Positions 29,685 through 41,882 of a DNA stretch of 64,000 nt are shown here, piece after piece. Each line of letters begins with the position of its first letter. Position 1 is the stretch's first letter. The notes below the pieces were generated by a model. That model saw only the letters and a list, made by a program, of their open reading frames with translations. It was not told where the DNA came from and searched no databases. The position numbers were made by a program, and so were the translations under genes. The DNA comes from Parerythrobacter_A sp963761775 (GTDB lineage Bacteria; Pseudomonadota; Alphaproteobacteria; Sphingomonadales; Sphingomonadaceae): positions 124,001-188,000 of the forward strand of contig CAVXIF010000001.1 in the NCBI GenBank assembly GCA_963761775.1, read 5' to 3'.

Positions 29685-32434
29685 TCAGGCGCGTTCGAGC
29701 TCAGCCTGCCGCCGGTCGCTGACCGCAGCCAGCAGCGCCGCCTCGATAGTCGCGCGCTTGCCCTCGCCGGTAATCTTGTCGCCCAGTGTGTCGGTGACAT
29801 AGAACGTATCCGCCGCGCGCTCGCCATAGGTGGTAAGGTGGGCGGAATGCACCACCAGCCCGCTTTCGAACAGGGTGCGGGCCACCCGGTTCAGCAGCGC
29901 GGACCGGTCGCGTGCGTTGATCTCGATCACGGTGAAGCGGTTGGACGCGGCATTGTCGAACACCACACGCGGCTGCACGTCGAACGCCTTGCTGCGGCTG
30001 CGCGGCAGCGGGCGACGTGCGAGTTTGGGGGCAAGGTCGATGCGGTTGGCAAGCGCATCGCCGATTGCGGTTTCGATGCGCGCAATTTGCGCGTCTTCGG
30101 CGAAGGGTTCGCCCAGCGGTGTCTGCACCAGGAAGTTGTCGACTGCCCATCCGGTGCGGGTGGTGTGGATGCGCGCGTCGATGATGTTCGCGCCTGCCAG
30201 GTGGATGCCGCCCGCGATGCGATAAAACAGCCCGGGATGATCGGCCGCCACCACGCTGACCAGCGTCGCGCCGCGCGTCTCGTCCACGTTGCAACGGATC
30301 GTCAGCGGTGCGCCGCTTTCCTGCCCGTCGGCATATTGCGCAAGGTTGTGCGCGATCACGTCGTCGGCCTCCGCAATCCAGTAGGCCGGGGCGAACGCGC
30401 CGCCGTGATCGGCCACCAGGTCGCCGCGCGGGCCCAGCAGGTCGGTGACAGCCGCCTTCTTCGCCGCGATCTGTTCGCGCCGGTTGATGCGCTTGTGTCC
30501 CAGCCGCAACCGTTCCTCGGCCGCGTCGTACAGCGTGCCGAGCAGCTGCGCCTTCCAGCTGTTCCAGGTGCCGGGGCCGACCGCGCGGATATCCACGGCG
30601 GTCAGGATGGCGAGGTTGCGCAACCGCTCCACGCTCTGCACTTCGGCTACGAAATCGTCGATGGTCTTGGGATCGGCAAGGTCGCGTTTCTGCGCGGTGG
30701 CGCTCATCAGCAGATGCTGGCGCACCAGCCACGCCACCAGCTCCGTCTCATGGCGGTCCAGCCCGAAACGCGGACACAAACGCATCGGCAACCTCCGCCG
30801 CCCAGCACCGAATGGTCGCCGCCGCGCCCCTTGGCGATATCGTGCAGCAGGACCGCGACATACAGCGCCCGGCGGCTGGCGATGCGCGGCATCTGGCGCG
30901 TCGCGCGCGGATGGTCGTCGGCCAGCGCACCGCGCTCTATCTTCGCCAGCAGGCCGATGGCGCGGATGGTGTGTTCGTCCACCGTATAATGGTGGTACAT
31001 GTCGAACTGCATCTGCGCGTTGACCTTGCCGAAATCGGGCACGAATTTCCCGAAGACATTGGCCTCGTTCATCCAGCGCAGCACGGTTTCGGGATCGTTG
31101 CGGCCCGCCAGCAGGTCGAGGAACAGCGTGTTGGCGCGGGCATCGTTGCGCACCGGTGCCTTGATAAGCCCGCTGTCGCGGTCGGCCTGCCGCATGGTGT
31201 CGGGGTGGATGGTGAACCCCTCGGCCTCCGCAATGCGGAATATCTCGATCAGGCGCACCGGATCCTCGGCGAACCAGTCGTCCGACGGCGCGGCAATGGT
31301 GCTGCCGGTGACGGTGTAGCCCTGCACGGTCCGGGGCCGTTCCAGCAGGCCCGCCAGCCAGCCACGCCGCGCGAACTGTTCGTCGATATGCGCCAGAAAT
31401 ACGCCGGTCAGACTGCCGACGCGCTTTGCCTGCAAAAAATAGAACTGCATGAAGCGTTCGACCGCGCTCTTGCCCGGCCGGTCCGCGAACCGCATCCGTT
31501 CCGCAACGGCGCGCTGCAGGTCGAAAGTCAGCCGGTCTTCCTCGCGCCCGGTCAGCTCGTGCATATGGCAGCGCACCGCCAGCAGAAACCCCTCGGCGCG
31601 GCGGAACCCGCGATACTCGGCGCGGGTAAACAGGTCCGCATCGACCAGATCCGCCGCAACGCGCACCTTGTGGATATACTTGCCGATCCAGTAGAGCGTG
31701 TGCAGGTCGCGCAGCGCGCCCTTGCCGTCCTTTACATTGGGTTCCACGACGTAGCGGCTGTCGCCCATGCGCTGGTGCCGCGCCTCGCGCTCGGCCAGCT
31801 TGTCGGAGACGAATTCCTTCTCGGTGCCGGTGACGACTTCGGCGACGAAGCGGCGATTGCACAGATCGTACAGTTCGCGGTCGCCCCAAACGAAGCGCCC
31901 TTCCAGCAGGGCGGTGCGGATGGTCTGGTCCTCGCGCGACATCCGCACCACGTCATCGGGTGTGCGGGTGGAATGGCCGATGGTCAGGCCCAGATCCCAC
32001 AGGAAATACAGCATCGCCTCGATCACTTGCTCGCACCACGGCGTGCGCTGACGCGGGACGAGGAAGGCGATGTCGACATCGGAATGCGGCGCCATCTCCT
32101 GCCGCCCCCATCCGCCGACCGCCATGATCGCGAGCCGTTCCGCATCGCTGCGGTTGCCGGGGGGATAGACGCGCGTGACGACATGGTCGTGCAGCAGCCG
32201 CACCAACTGATCGATCAGGAAAGAATAGCCGGCGCAGATATCGTGCCCGGCAGACGGGCGCGCTTCCAGCCGGCGCGCCATTTCCGTGCGCCCGTCGTCC
32301 AGCGCATCGCGCAGCAACGCAATCACCGCCGTGCGGCTGTCGCCACCTTCGGCCGCGTGCAGCTTTGCCAGAGCCGCATCGAGCGCACGGCGGTCGATGA
32401 TCTCCCGCTGCCGGACGATGCGGAGCGCGCTCAA
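29685..32434 (-). CDS. glnD: Bifunctional PII uridylyltransferase / uridylyl-removing enzyme (two frame breaks near 30785-30804)
   Basis: About 916 residues. The nucleotidyltransferase site is VGGWGRQEMAPHSDVDIAFL. The HD hydrolase region is VAVLLHDIAKGRGGDHSVLG, and two C-terminal ACT domains follow (HPGLFYRIAGGIHLAGANI and RSALLNRVARTLFESG). It adds and removes UMP on PII proteins according to glutamine, controlling nitrogen metabolism. Between HSVLG and LCPRFGLDRHETELVAWL the reading passes through a third frame (AEVA), so two extra bases are present within about 20 bases. The TTG start overlaps the previous stop as TTGA; no ATG fits better. The gene is taken as intact. Confidence 0.92.
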
Positions 32435-34143
32435 CTGCCAGCCTTCTCCGCGCCCGCTTCCGCATAGGCTGCCTTGACCGCGCGCTTGTCGATCTTCTGC
32501 GTGCCGAGGCGCGGCAGGGCGGTATCGCTGTGCCACAGCTTGTCCACTTCGGGCACCTTGAACGGGGCGATATGCTCCAGCAGGAACGCACGCAGCTCTT
32601 CGGGCGAAAGCGTCGCGCCACCGCCGGTCTGGTAGACCGCAGCGGGCACTTCGCCGAAGCGTTCGTCGGGCAGGCCGAACACGGTGCATTCCGCCACCGC
32701 ATCATGCGCGTAGATCGCTTCCTCCACTTCGGGGCAGGCGATGTTCTCGCCGCCGCGAATGATGATGTCCTTCTTGCGATCGACGATGAAGAGATAGCCG
32801 TCCTCGTCCAGATAGCCCAGGTCGCCGGTGCGGAAATAGGCGTCCTTGGTCATGGCAGCGGCGGTCGCCTCGTCATTGTCCCAGTAACCGCGGAAATTGG
32901 CGACCGTGCGGATGCAGACTTCGCCGACGCCGCCCTGCGCCACTTTCGCGCCGGCATCGTCAAGGATGGCGAGATCGACCAGCGGACGGCTGGCCTTGCC
33001 GGTGGAGCCGGGCTTGGCGAGATAGTTCTCGTTGTAATTGCCGCAGCCGACCGCGTTGGTTTCGGTGAGGCCATAGCCCAGCAGCGGGAAGCCTTCGGGA
33101 AACGCCTCGCGGATGCGGGTGACGTGTTCGACCGGGCGCGGCGCGCCACCGGCGGCGAAGCTGCGGCAGGCGGTAAGGTCGTATTGCGCGCGGTCGGGGT
33201 GGGTGGCGATCTCGTAGCTCATCAGCGGCACGCCGACGAAATAGCTGACTTTCTCGGCATCCATCAGGCGCAGCGCCTCGCCTGCATCCCATTTCGGCAT
33301 CAGCACCAGCTTGCGCGCGATGGCGAAGCTTTGCAGGTATAGCGGAACCAGACCGGTGACGTGAAACAGCGGCACAGCGACCAGCGCACAGGGTTGCGCG
33401 CTGACATCTTCGCCCTGTTTTTCCAGCATGATCTTGGCCATTGCCGACTGGCCGACATAGTTCATGATGCCGCTGACCACGCCGCGCTGGTCCGACCATG
33501 CGCCCTTGGACTGGCCGGTGGATCCGGACGTGAAGAGGATGGTCGCGGGGTCTTCCGGGCCGAGCGCACCCAGCATTTTCATCGCCGTGTCGCCTGCCGA
33601 CCAGACATGGGCCAGCCCTTCATTGGGTGCGCTGTCGTGTTCGAATACCACCATCTTGGCGGCGTGGTCGGTGCCCGACATGCGTTCCGCGCGCGGCTGG
33701 TCCGCCAGCACCAGCTTGCAGCCGGTCAGCCGCACGCCATAGGCCAGTTCTTCCCCGCTCCAGAATCCGTTGAGCAGGGTCGCGACGCCGCCTGCCAGCA
33801 CGATGCCCATCTGCGCGATGATCCAGTTGGCCGAATTACGCGCCGCCAGCCCGACACGGTCGCCCTTCTCGATGCCGTGATCGGTCGCCAGCGCGTGTGC
33901 GACATGCGTGGCCGCAACCCAGCATTCGCCGAAGGTCAGCCGCACATCGCCATCGACAAGGAAGGTTTTCTCTTTGTGCTCGTTGCAGAAATGCGCGAAA
34001 TAATGCGCCAGCGTGGGCGGTGCGCCCTTGAATGCCGGCATCTCGACACCGTCGCGCTCGATGGTGACGGTTTCGAACGGCATCTCCGGCTGGGTCAGCC
34101 CGTCCATGATTGCGTCGAGCGTGGTATCGAGTTGCGTGGGCAT
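32431..34143 (-). CDS. AMP-dependent acyl-CoA synthetase/ligase family enzyme
   Basis: The 570-residue adenylate-forming enzyme has P-loop ILFTSGSTGQSKG, A5 motif YGLTETN, and A7/A8 region YFRTGDLGYLDEDGYLF then DRKKDIIIRGGENI. The catalytic Lys is near the end (TQKIDKRAVK). It activates a carboxylic acid to acyl-AMP and then acyl-CoA. FAAGGAPRPVEHVTRI is close to medium/long-chain fatty acid ligases, but the substrate is not certain. ATG 34143 is chosen; upstream in-frame sequence is not conserved in type. Its stop overlaps glnD's TTG start, so the two are translated together. It is divergent from lgt. Confidence 0.88.
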   Translation of the reverse strand: MPTQLDTTLDAIMDGLTQPEMPFETVTIERDGVEMPAFKGAPPTLAHYFAHFCNEHKEKTFLVDGDVRLTFGECWVAATHVAHALATDHGIEKGDRVGLAARNSANWIIAQMGIVLAGGVATLLNGFWSGEELAYGVRLTGCKLVLADQPRAERMSGTDHAAKMVVFEHDSAPNEGLAHVWSAGDTAMKMLGALGPEDPATILFTSGSTGQSKGAWSDQRGVVSGIMNYVGQSAMAKIMLEKQGEDVSAQPCALVAVPLFHVTGLVPLYLQSFAIARKLVLMPKWDAGEALRLMDAEKVSYFVGVPLMSYEIATHPDRAQYDLTACRSFAAGGAPRPVEHVTRIREAFPEGFPLLGYGLTETNAVGCGNYNENYLAKPGSTGKASRPLVDLAILDDAGAKVAQGGVGEVCIRTVANFRGYWDNDEATAAAMTKDAYFRTGDLGYLDEDGYLFIVDRKKDIIIRGGENIACPEVEEAIYAHDAVAECTVFGLPDERFGEVPAAVYQTGGGATLSPEELRAFLLEHIAPFKVPEVDKLWHSDTALPRLGTQKIDKRAVKAAYAEAGAEKAGS

Positions 34144-34301
34144 TGGTTCGTGTCTCTCCAGTAATGGCAGGTCATGCCTGCCGCGCCGCGAGGGTTTCCC
34201 CCGTCGGCACGCTATGCCAAAGGCCCTTGAAATAGTCGAAGGCCGCGCGCCCCTTCGTAAACGAAGCTGCGCATGCTGTTTAGTCTTAAGGGGTCGATCC
34301 T

Positions 34302-35216
34302 GTGCTGTCACTACTCGCTGCTGCAACCGCCGCCGCATCTCCGCCGCCGATCGAGTGGGTATCGCTCGGCCTGAAGGACGGTATCGAGATCGGCTCCTTC
34401 ACGCTGCGATATTATTCGCTGGCGTATCTGTTCGGCATCCTGCTGGCGTATTTCCATCTGTCGAAGATGATCGCGCAGCCTGGTGCGCCGATGGCGCAGC
34501 GCCATGCCGACGACCTGTTCACCTGGTGCTTCCTCGGCGTGATCCTTGGCGGGCGGCTGGGCTATGCCGCGTTCTACGATCCGTCGCTGTTCACCGGCTT
34601 TGCCGATGACGGGTTCGTCACGTGGAAGCTGCTGCGGCTGTGGGACGGGGGCATGAGCTTCCACGGCGGGGTGATCGGCGTGCTGGTCGCCATCGCCTAT
34701 GTGGCGCGCAAGGGCGAGCTGAGCTTCATCCGCGTGTGCGATTACATCGCGGTCAACGTGCCGTTCGGGATGCTGTTCGGGCGGCTGGCCAATTTCGTGA
34801 ATGGCGAGCTGTATGGCCGCACCACCGATGTCGCCTGGGCGATGAGCTTTCCCGAATATATCAACGGCACGCTGATGAACGGTCCGGGCCGTCATCCCTC
34901 GCAGCTCTATCAGGCGGCGCTGGAGGGGTTCCTGCTGATGGTCGTGCTGCTGGCGTTGTTCTGGCTGACGCGCGTGCGCTATCGCCCCGGTTTTCTGGTG
35001 GCGACTTTCGCGTTCGGCATGGGACTGGCGCGGTTCGTGAACGAATTTTTCCGCCAGCCCGACCCACAGCTCGCCTGGCTGGTCGAACAGACGGGCCTTA
35101 GTATGGGGCAGTGGCTTTCCATTCCGCTGGTGCTGGCCGGGCTGTTCTTCATGGTCAGGGCCCTGCGGCGGCCCGAACTGGGCGGCGGTTCGGGTACGAA
35201 GCCCGCAGCTGCGTAA
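34302..35216 (+). CDS. lgt: Prolipoprotein diacylglyceryl transferase
   Basis: The 304-residue integral membrane protein has about seven hydrophobic helices. It has the Lgt signature GRLANFVNGELYGR, the conserved GGMSFHGGVIG and HPSQLYQAALEG. It moves diacylglycerol from phosphatidylglycerol to the lipobox cysteine of prolipoproteins, the first step of lipoprotein maturation. This window encodes several such clients (PstS, the TPR lipoprotein and the CHRD lipoprotein). It starts at GTG 34302, with no better ATG upstream. midA follows 12 bases later. Confidence 0.95.
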   Translation: MLSLLAAATAAASPPPIEWVSLGLKDGIEIGSFTLRYYSLAYLFGILLAYFHLSKMIAQPGAPMAQRHADDLFTWCFLGVILGGRLGYAAFYDPSLFTGFADDGFVTWKLLRLWDGGMSFHGGVIGVLVAIAYVARKGELSFIRVCDYIAVNVPFGMLFGRLANFVNGELYGRTTDVAWAMSFPEYINGTLMNGPGRHPSQLYQAALEGFLLMVVLLALFWLTRVRYRPGFLVATFAFGMGLARFVNEFFRQPDPQLAWLVEQTGLSMGQWLSIPLVLAGLFFMVRALRRPELGGGSGTKPAAA

Positions 35217-35228
35217 CGGCGCACGACG

Positions 35229-36337
35229 ATGCAGGACGATACTCCGACCGGACCGGAAATACCTCTGGCCGACCGCTTCCGCCGCCTCATCCGCAACACC
35301 GGGCCGATGTCGCTCGCCACGTTCATGGGCGAGAGCAACGCGCGCTATTACGGGCGCGCCGACCCGCTGGGGCGCAATCGCGAGGGCACCAGCGGCGGCG
35401 ATTTCGTGACCGCGCCCGAGATCAGCCAGATGTTCGGCGAGCTGATCGGGCTATGGCTGGCCGATATCTGGGTCCGCGCGGGGCGGCCCGACCCGGTGCA
35501 TTATGTCGAGCTGGGGCCGGGGCGCGGCACGCTGGCGAAGGATGCGTTGCGCAGCGCGCGCAAATACGGGCTGGAGCCGCGCATCCACTTCGTTGAAATC
35601 TCGCAGCCGTTGAAGGACATCCAGCTGGAAACGCTGCCCGGCGCGATCTGGCATGACGACGTATCCACCCTGCCGATGGACGACCCGCTGCTGGTGGTCG
35701 CCAACGAGTTTTTCGATGCGCTGCCAGTGCGGCAACTGGTAAAAACGCGCGAAGGCTGGCGCGAACGGATGGTGGCGCTGGACGAGAACGACGCCTTCAT
35801 CTTCGCGGCGGGCAAGCAGGCGATGGACGCCGCCGTGCCGGAAGGCCAGCGCGATGCCGAGGTCGGCACCATCGTCGAAACCTGCCCTGCTGCCGCCGCC
35901 ATCGCGTTCGAGCTGGCGGGGCGGCTGGCTGAGCAGGACGGCTGCGCGCTGTTCGTGGATTACGGGTACGATACAGCCCGCACCGGTTCTACTCTACAGG
36001 CGGTGCAAAAGCATGAGAAGGTCGGCCCGTTCGATGCGCCGGGGGCCGCCGATATGACCGCGCATGTCGACCTGGGCACGCTGGCGCGTATCGCCCAATC
36101 GCGCGACGTGAAGCATCTTGGTACAGTAGGGCAGGGCCGGTGGCTGCACGCGCTGGGCATTGCGGCGCGTGCCGATGCGCTGAAACGCGCGGCCCCGCAT
36201 TACCGCGCGGAGATCGACACCGCCCTCCAACGCCTGACCGCGCCCAACGCGATGGGCGGTTTGTTCAAGGTGATGGGACTGGTCTCGCACGGCTGGCCCG
36301 AAGGGGCGGGGTTCGCGCCCGAAGACTTACGGTCCGA

Positions 36338-36341
<4 letters not shown>
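35229..36341 (+). CDS. MidA/NDUFAF7-type SAM-dependent methyltransferase (DUF185)
   Basis: 370 residues with an N-terminal MSLATFMGESNARYYGRADPLG segment (in part) and a SAM loop HYVELGPGRGTLAKDAL. LVVANEFFDALPVRQLV, DYGYD and HVDLGTLARIA follow. This is the DUF185 family. The mitochondrial member NDUFAF7 methylates an arginine of a complex I subunit, and a similar role in NADH dehydrogenase assembly is plausible but unproven for bacteria. It lies 12 bases after lgt, in one operon. Its stop overlaps the transporter stop on the other strand by 4 bases. Confidence 0.88.
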
Positions 36342-37885
<1,544 letters not shown>

Positions 37886-37889
37886 TGGT

Positions 37890-38660
37890 TCATCGGCTTA
37901 GCGCATCCAGTGCCCTCGCCTGCGCGCGTGGTACCGCGACCAGCGCCTGCGCTTCGTCGCCGCCTTCGCCTGCCAGCAGCTGTCCCGGCGTGGCATCGGC
38001 AACGATCCGCCCCGTCGCCATCACCAGCACGCGGTCGGCCAGCAGCAAGGCCTCTGCCATGTCGTGCGTCACCATCACCGTGGTCAGGCCGAGCCGGTCA
38101 TGTAGCGCCCGCACCCGCTCGCCCAACGCGTCGCGCGTAACAGGGTCCAGCGCGCCGAACGGTTCGTCCATCAGCAGCAGCGGCGGATCGGCGGCCAGCG
38201 CGCGGGCCACACCGATGCGCTGGCGCTGCCCGCCCGACAATTCGTGCGGCATCCGCGCGGCATAGCCAGCATTCAGCTCGACCAGTTCGAGCAGTTCGCC
38301 GATGCGCGCTTGCGACAGGGCATCGCCCGCCAGTTTCGGGCCGATGGCAATATTCTCGCCCACCGACATATGCGGGAACAGGCCGATGCCCTGGAAGACA
38401 TAGCCGATACCGCGCCGCAGCAGATGCGGTGTCTGTCCGGCAACCGGCGCGCCGTCATGCACGACGTCGCCGGACGTCGGCTCGATGAGGCGGTTGGCGA
38501 TTTTCAGCAAAGTCGATTTGCCCGAACCCGACGCCCCGACCAGCGCCACGAAACTGCCCGCCGCAATATCGAGCGAAACGTCGTCCACCGCCAAAACCGA
38601 ACCGTATTGCTTCGTCACCTTGTCGAAGGATAGCGCAAACGGTGCAGCCGCTTCGGGCAC
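37890..38660 (-). CDS. Osmoprotectant ABC transporter ATP-binding protein
   Basis: The 256-residue ABC ATPase has Walker A GASGSGKST, Q-loop VFQGIGLFPHMSVGENI, signature ELSGGQRQR, Walker B LLLMDEPFGALDP and the His switch VMVTHDMAEA. It belongs to the ProV/OpuCA group but lacks the C-terminal CBS domains of many osmotic regulators, so osmotic gating through CBS is absent. It starts at GTG 38660, only 4 bases after the kinase stop. It powers the fused permease/binding protein encoded next. Confidence 0.9.
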   Translation of the reverse strand: MPEAAAPFALSFDKVTKQYGSVLAVDDVSLDIAAGSFVALVGASGSGKSTLLKIANRLIEPTSGDVVHDGAPVAGQTPHLLRRGIGYVFQGIGLFPHMSVGENIAIGPKLAGDALSQARIGELLELVELNAGYAARMPHELSGGQRQRIGVARALAADPPLLLMDEPFGALDPVTRDALGERVRALHDRLGLTTVMVTHDMAEALLLADRVLVMATGRIVADATPGQLLAGEGGDEAQALVAVPRAQARALDALSR

Positions 38661-38664
38661 CGGC

Positions 38665-40173
38665 CTAAAGCGCGGCTTCGGGAACGGTCAGTGTGGCGAC
38701 CATGCCGCCGGGCGGGAAACTGCGCTCCAGCGTGCCCTGCAACTGGCTCGACACGGTCAGTGCGACCAGGCGAGAGCCGAACCCGGTGCTGTCGGGCTTG
38801 GCGACTTCGGGGCCGTCATGCTCGCTCCACACGATCTCGATATCGTCGCCCTTGCGCGCGCAGCGGACTTCGATCCGGCCATCGGCCACCGACAGGGCGC
38901 CGTATTTCGCCGAATTGGTCGCCAGCTCGTGAAACACCAGCGCCAGCGGGGTTGCGCTTCGATTGCGCAGGGTCATGTCGACCCCGGCTATCGTCAGCCT
39001 GTCGCCCGAAGCGGCGGTATAGGGTTTCAGTAACGCGCCAAGCAGATCGAGGAGGGTCTCGTCCTTTTTCTCGCCTTCGTCCGTTACGTAACGGTGCGCG
39101 CGGCTCAGCGCCATCAGCGTGCTGCTCAAGTCCTTTGCGAACTCCTGCGAGCCCGGAATTTCGCGCGCCTTGATCGCGATAAGGCCGTTGATGACAGCGA
39201 AGATGTTCTTGATGCGGTGCGACAGTTCCTGGCTGACCAGCTCGCGTTCCAGCAGGCGGCGATGCGCGTCGTCCACATCGGTCAGCGTGCCGTACCAGCG
39301 GGTTATCTCGCCCTTTTTGTTCTTCACCGGTAGCGCACGGGACAGCGTCCAGCGATAACTACCGTCGGGTTTGCGCAGGCGGTATTCGTCCTGGAAACCC
39401 TCGGGCTTCTCTTCGCTGGCTCTCCACACTTCGATCGCACTGTCGCGATCTTCCTCATGAATGAAATCGCGCCATTCTTCCGGTGTTTGGGGCGGCGGCG
39501 ACCCGGTCATGCGTTCCCATTGGGCGCTCATGAAATCGATGCCGCCATCGGCTCTCGAAGACCACACCACGTCGGGCAACCAGTCCGCCAGCTTGCGCAT
39601 TTCCGACGCGCGCCGGTTCGCGGCATTCTTCTCGTCCAGCACCGTGCGGCGATAGCGCAGGCGGCGCATCACCGCCTCGGCCAAGACCTGCAACCCTTCG
39701 GTCTGCAGCGGTGTCAGACCCTCGGGCCGGGGCACGGTGTCGATCACGCACAGCGAACCCAGCGGTGCCCCTTCATGACTGATCAGCGGGGCACCACCAT
39801 AGAAGCGGATATTGGGATGGCCGGTGACAAGCGGATTGTCTTCGAACCGGGCGTCGAGCCTGGCGTCGGGCACGACCATCGGCACCGGCTCCAGCATGGC
39901 GTGGGCGCAGAACGACGTCGGGCGCGGCGTCTCGCGTTCCTCGATGCCGACTTTGGTCAAAAACCGTTGCCGTTCCGCCTCGACCAGGCTGATCAGGGCG
40001 ACCGGCGTATCGCAGAGCTGCGCGGCGAATTGCGTGATGCGGGACAGCTCGGGATCGTCTTCCAGCGCATCCAGCCCGTATGACGCCAGGACAGACGCAC
40101 GCGTCTCCTCGCCGCATTGCGCGGGGGCGGGCGGCTCTCCGCGAGGCCAGGGATCGAGTTTCGACGGGCGCAT
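38665..40173 (-). CDS. Cytoplasmic GAF-PAS sensor histidine kinase, HWE/HisKA_2 type
   Basis: 502 residues with no membrane helix. A GAF domain (about 45-170) holds FCAHAMLEPVPMVVPDARLD and FYGGAPL. A PAS domain (about 195-305) has the PAC sequence RKPDGSYRWTLSRALPVKN. The HisKA_2 box is ELSHRIKNIFAVINGL with acceptor His319. The ATPase part includes LVFHELATNSAKYGALS and TGFGSRLVALTV. Such kinases act in light, redox or general stress signalling. It is the first gene of a tight operon with an osmoprotectant importer (4-base gap), so an osmotic or stress input is suggested. No partner regulator is adjacent. Confidence 0.9.
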   Translation of the reverse strand: MRPSKLDPWPRGEPPAPAQCGEETRASVLASYGLDALEDDPELSRITQFAAQLCDTPVALISLVEAERQRFLTKVGIEERETPRPTSFCAHAMLEPVPMVVPDARLDARFEDNPLVTGHPNIRFYGGAPLISHEGAPLGSLCVIDTVPRPEGLTPLQTEGLQVLAEAVMRRLRYRRTVLDEKNAANRRASEMRKLADWLPDVVWSSRADGGIDFMSAQWERMTGSPPPQTPEEWRDFIHEEDRDSAIEVWRASEEKPEGFQDEYRLRKPDGSYRWTLSRALPVKNKKGEITRWYGTLTDVDDAHRRLLERELVSQELSHRIKNIFAVINGLIAIKAREIPGSQEFAKDLSSTLMALSRAHRYVTDEGEKKDETLLDLLGALLKPYTAASGDRLTIAGVDMTLRNRSATPLALVFHELATNSAKYGALSVADGRIEVRCARKGDDIEIVWSEHDGPEVAKPDSTGFGSRLVALTVSSQLQGTLERSFPPGGMVATLTVPEAAL

Positions 40174-40325
40174 GGAACGGTTTGCGACATATAGAAAAAC
40201 AGCAGTTGCTCAACAGGTTTCGGCGCGAAGGTTAACTTCCACGCAAGATACCTGCACGCCGGGTTTGCGCCGATACCGCGTGGTCGGCTAAGCACCCGGA
40301 CTATCCAGGCGGTAAGGAACACCCG

Positions 40326-41493
40326 ATGCGCGCGACTCCCGATTTCGATTTCCAGCTGGGCGAAGCCGCCGCGATGATCCGCGATTCGGTCAGCCGGTTC
40401 GCCGACGAACAGATTGCGCCACTGGCCGAGCGCGCCGACCGCGAGGACTGGTTCCCGCGCGAATTATGGCCTGCAATGGGCGAACTGGGCCTGCACGGGA
40501 TTACTGTCGCGGAAGACGATGGCGGGCTGGGCCTTGGCTATCTGGAACACGTCATCGCGGTGGAGGAAGTCAGCCGCGCCAGCGCCAGCGTGGGGCTGAG
40601 CTACGGCGCGCATTCCAACCTCGCCGTCAACCAGATCGCCCGCTGGGCGAACGCCGAACAGAAGGCGAAATACCTGCCGAAACTGATCAGCGGCGAGCAT
40701 GTCGGGTCGCTGGCGATGAGCGAGGCGGGCGCGGGATCGGATGTGGTTTCGATGAAGCTGAAAGCCGAAAAGGTCGATGGCGGCTATCGCCTGAATGGCA
40801 CGAAGTACTGGATCACCAACGCCCCCTATGCCGACGTGCTGGTGGTCTATGCCAAGACCGGCGATGAGGGCGAGAAACCCAGCCGCGCCATCACGACGTT
40901 CCTGATCGAAAAGGATTTCGACGGGTTCGACATCGGGCAGAAGATCGACAAGATGGGAATGCGCGGCAGCCCGACCAGCGAGCTGGTGTTCGACGATTGC
41001 TTCGTGCCCGATGCGCAGGTGATGGGGCCGGAAAACGGCGGCGTCGGGGTGCTGATGAGCGGGCTGGATTATGAGCGCGTGGTGCTGTCGGGCATCCAGC
41101 TCGGCATCATGCAGGCATGTCTCGATACCGTCATTCCCTTCGTGCGCGAACGCAAGCAGTTCGGCACCCCGATCGGCAGTTTCCAGCTGATACAGGCCAA
41201 GGTGGCGGATATGTATGTCGCCCTGCAATCGGCGCGCGCCTATACGTATGCGGTGGCGAAGGCGTGCGATGCCGACCAGACGACCCGCTTCGACGCAGCG
41301 GGCGTTATCCTGCTGTCGTCCGAAAACGCCTTCCGCGTAGCGGGCGAAGCGGTGCAGGCGCTGGGCGGGGCAGGTTACACGAAAGACTGGCCCGTCGAAC
41401 GCTATCTGCGCGATGCCAAGCTGCTCGATATCGGCGCTGGCACGAACGAGATCCGGCGGATGCTGATCGGGCGCGAGTTGATCGGGGCGATGA
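40326..41493 (+). CDS. Isovaleryl-CoA dehydrogenase (C-terminal frame break near 41490)
   Basis: About 389 residues of an acyl-CoA dehydrogenase: SLAMSEAGAGSDVVSM, YRLNGTKYWITNAPYAD, SGLDYERVVLSG with the catalytic Glu position of isovaleryl-CoA dehydrogenases, and a final GTNEIRRMLIGRELIGA. Family members stop right after this motif, and one extra base before TGA 41491-41493 would give that end. As printed, the frame runs on to 41651 with about 52 residues of unlike, Arg-rich sequence. It oxidises isovaleryl-CoA in leucine breakdown with FAD, and the carboxylase gene of the next step lies 0.8 kb on. It starts at ATG 40326 after AAGGAA. Confidence 0.88.
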
Positions 41494-41631
41494 TCCTGAG
41501 CCGAGTCGGTCCGAGCGAACGCTGGAAAGTTCGGAGCGGGCGCAATCGACGCTGCTGGCGGTCGCTGATCGTCGGCCTAATCTCGGCACTCGCGTACAGG
41601 ATGAACGTTCGAAGGTGTTCTGTCGCGTCTT

Positions 41632-41850
41632 GTGGCGCTAGATTGGTCTAGGGATTTTCTGATGTCGCGGGGATCTAGCGAGGCCATCTGTCTGGCAGAA
41701 TATCGGCCTGCTGCTAATCAATATCAACAGGCGTCTACCGCTATCTCATCGCGGGAAAGAAACCCGAAGTGGGCGACTGTCTGGGGCCGTGAACACCATC
41801 ATGACGTGGATTTCGACGTGGAGACGAATGCGGTCCGGTGCGAACGCTAG
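41632..41850 (+). pseudogene. Unrecognised short coding remnant in a gap
   Basis: The 389 bases between the natural end of the dehydrogenase (41493) and the next start (41883) hold no clear gene. One frame reads EYRPAANQYQQ and later GREHHHDVDFDVETNAVRCER before a stop at 41848-41850. A second frame reads YRYLIAGKKPEVGDCL between them. Joined with two one-base changes these would make one small acidic protein, but I cannot name it. It could equally be non-coding. The region is visibly less G/C-rich than its neighbours. Confidence 0.3.
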
Positions 41851-41882
41851 TCACCCTCGGATTGTTCAGGGTGCCAGGATGA

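Noticed and set aside
33351..33372. GTGAAACA half-site resembling parS
   Set aside because: Only one half of the palindrome is present.
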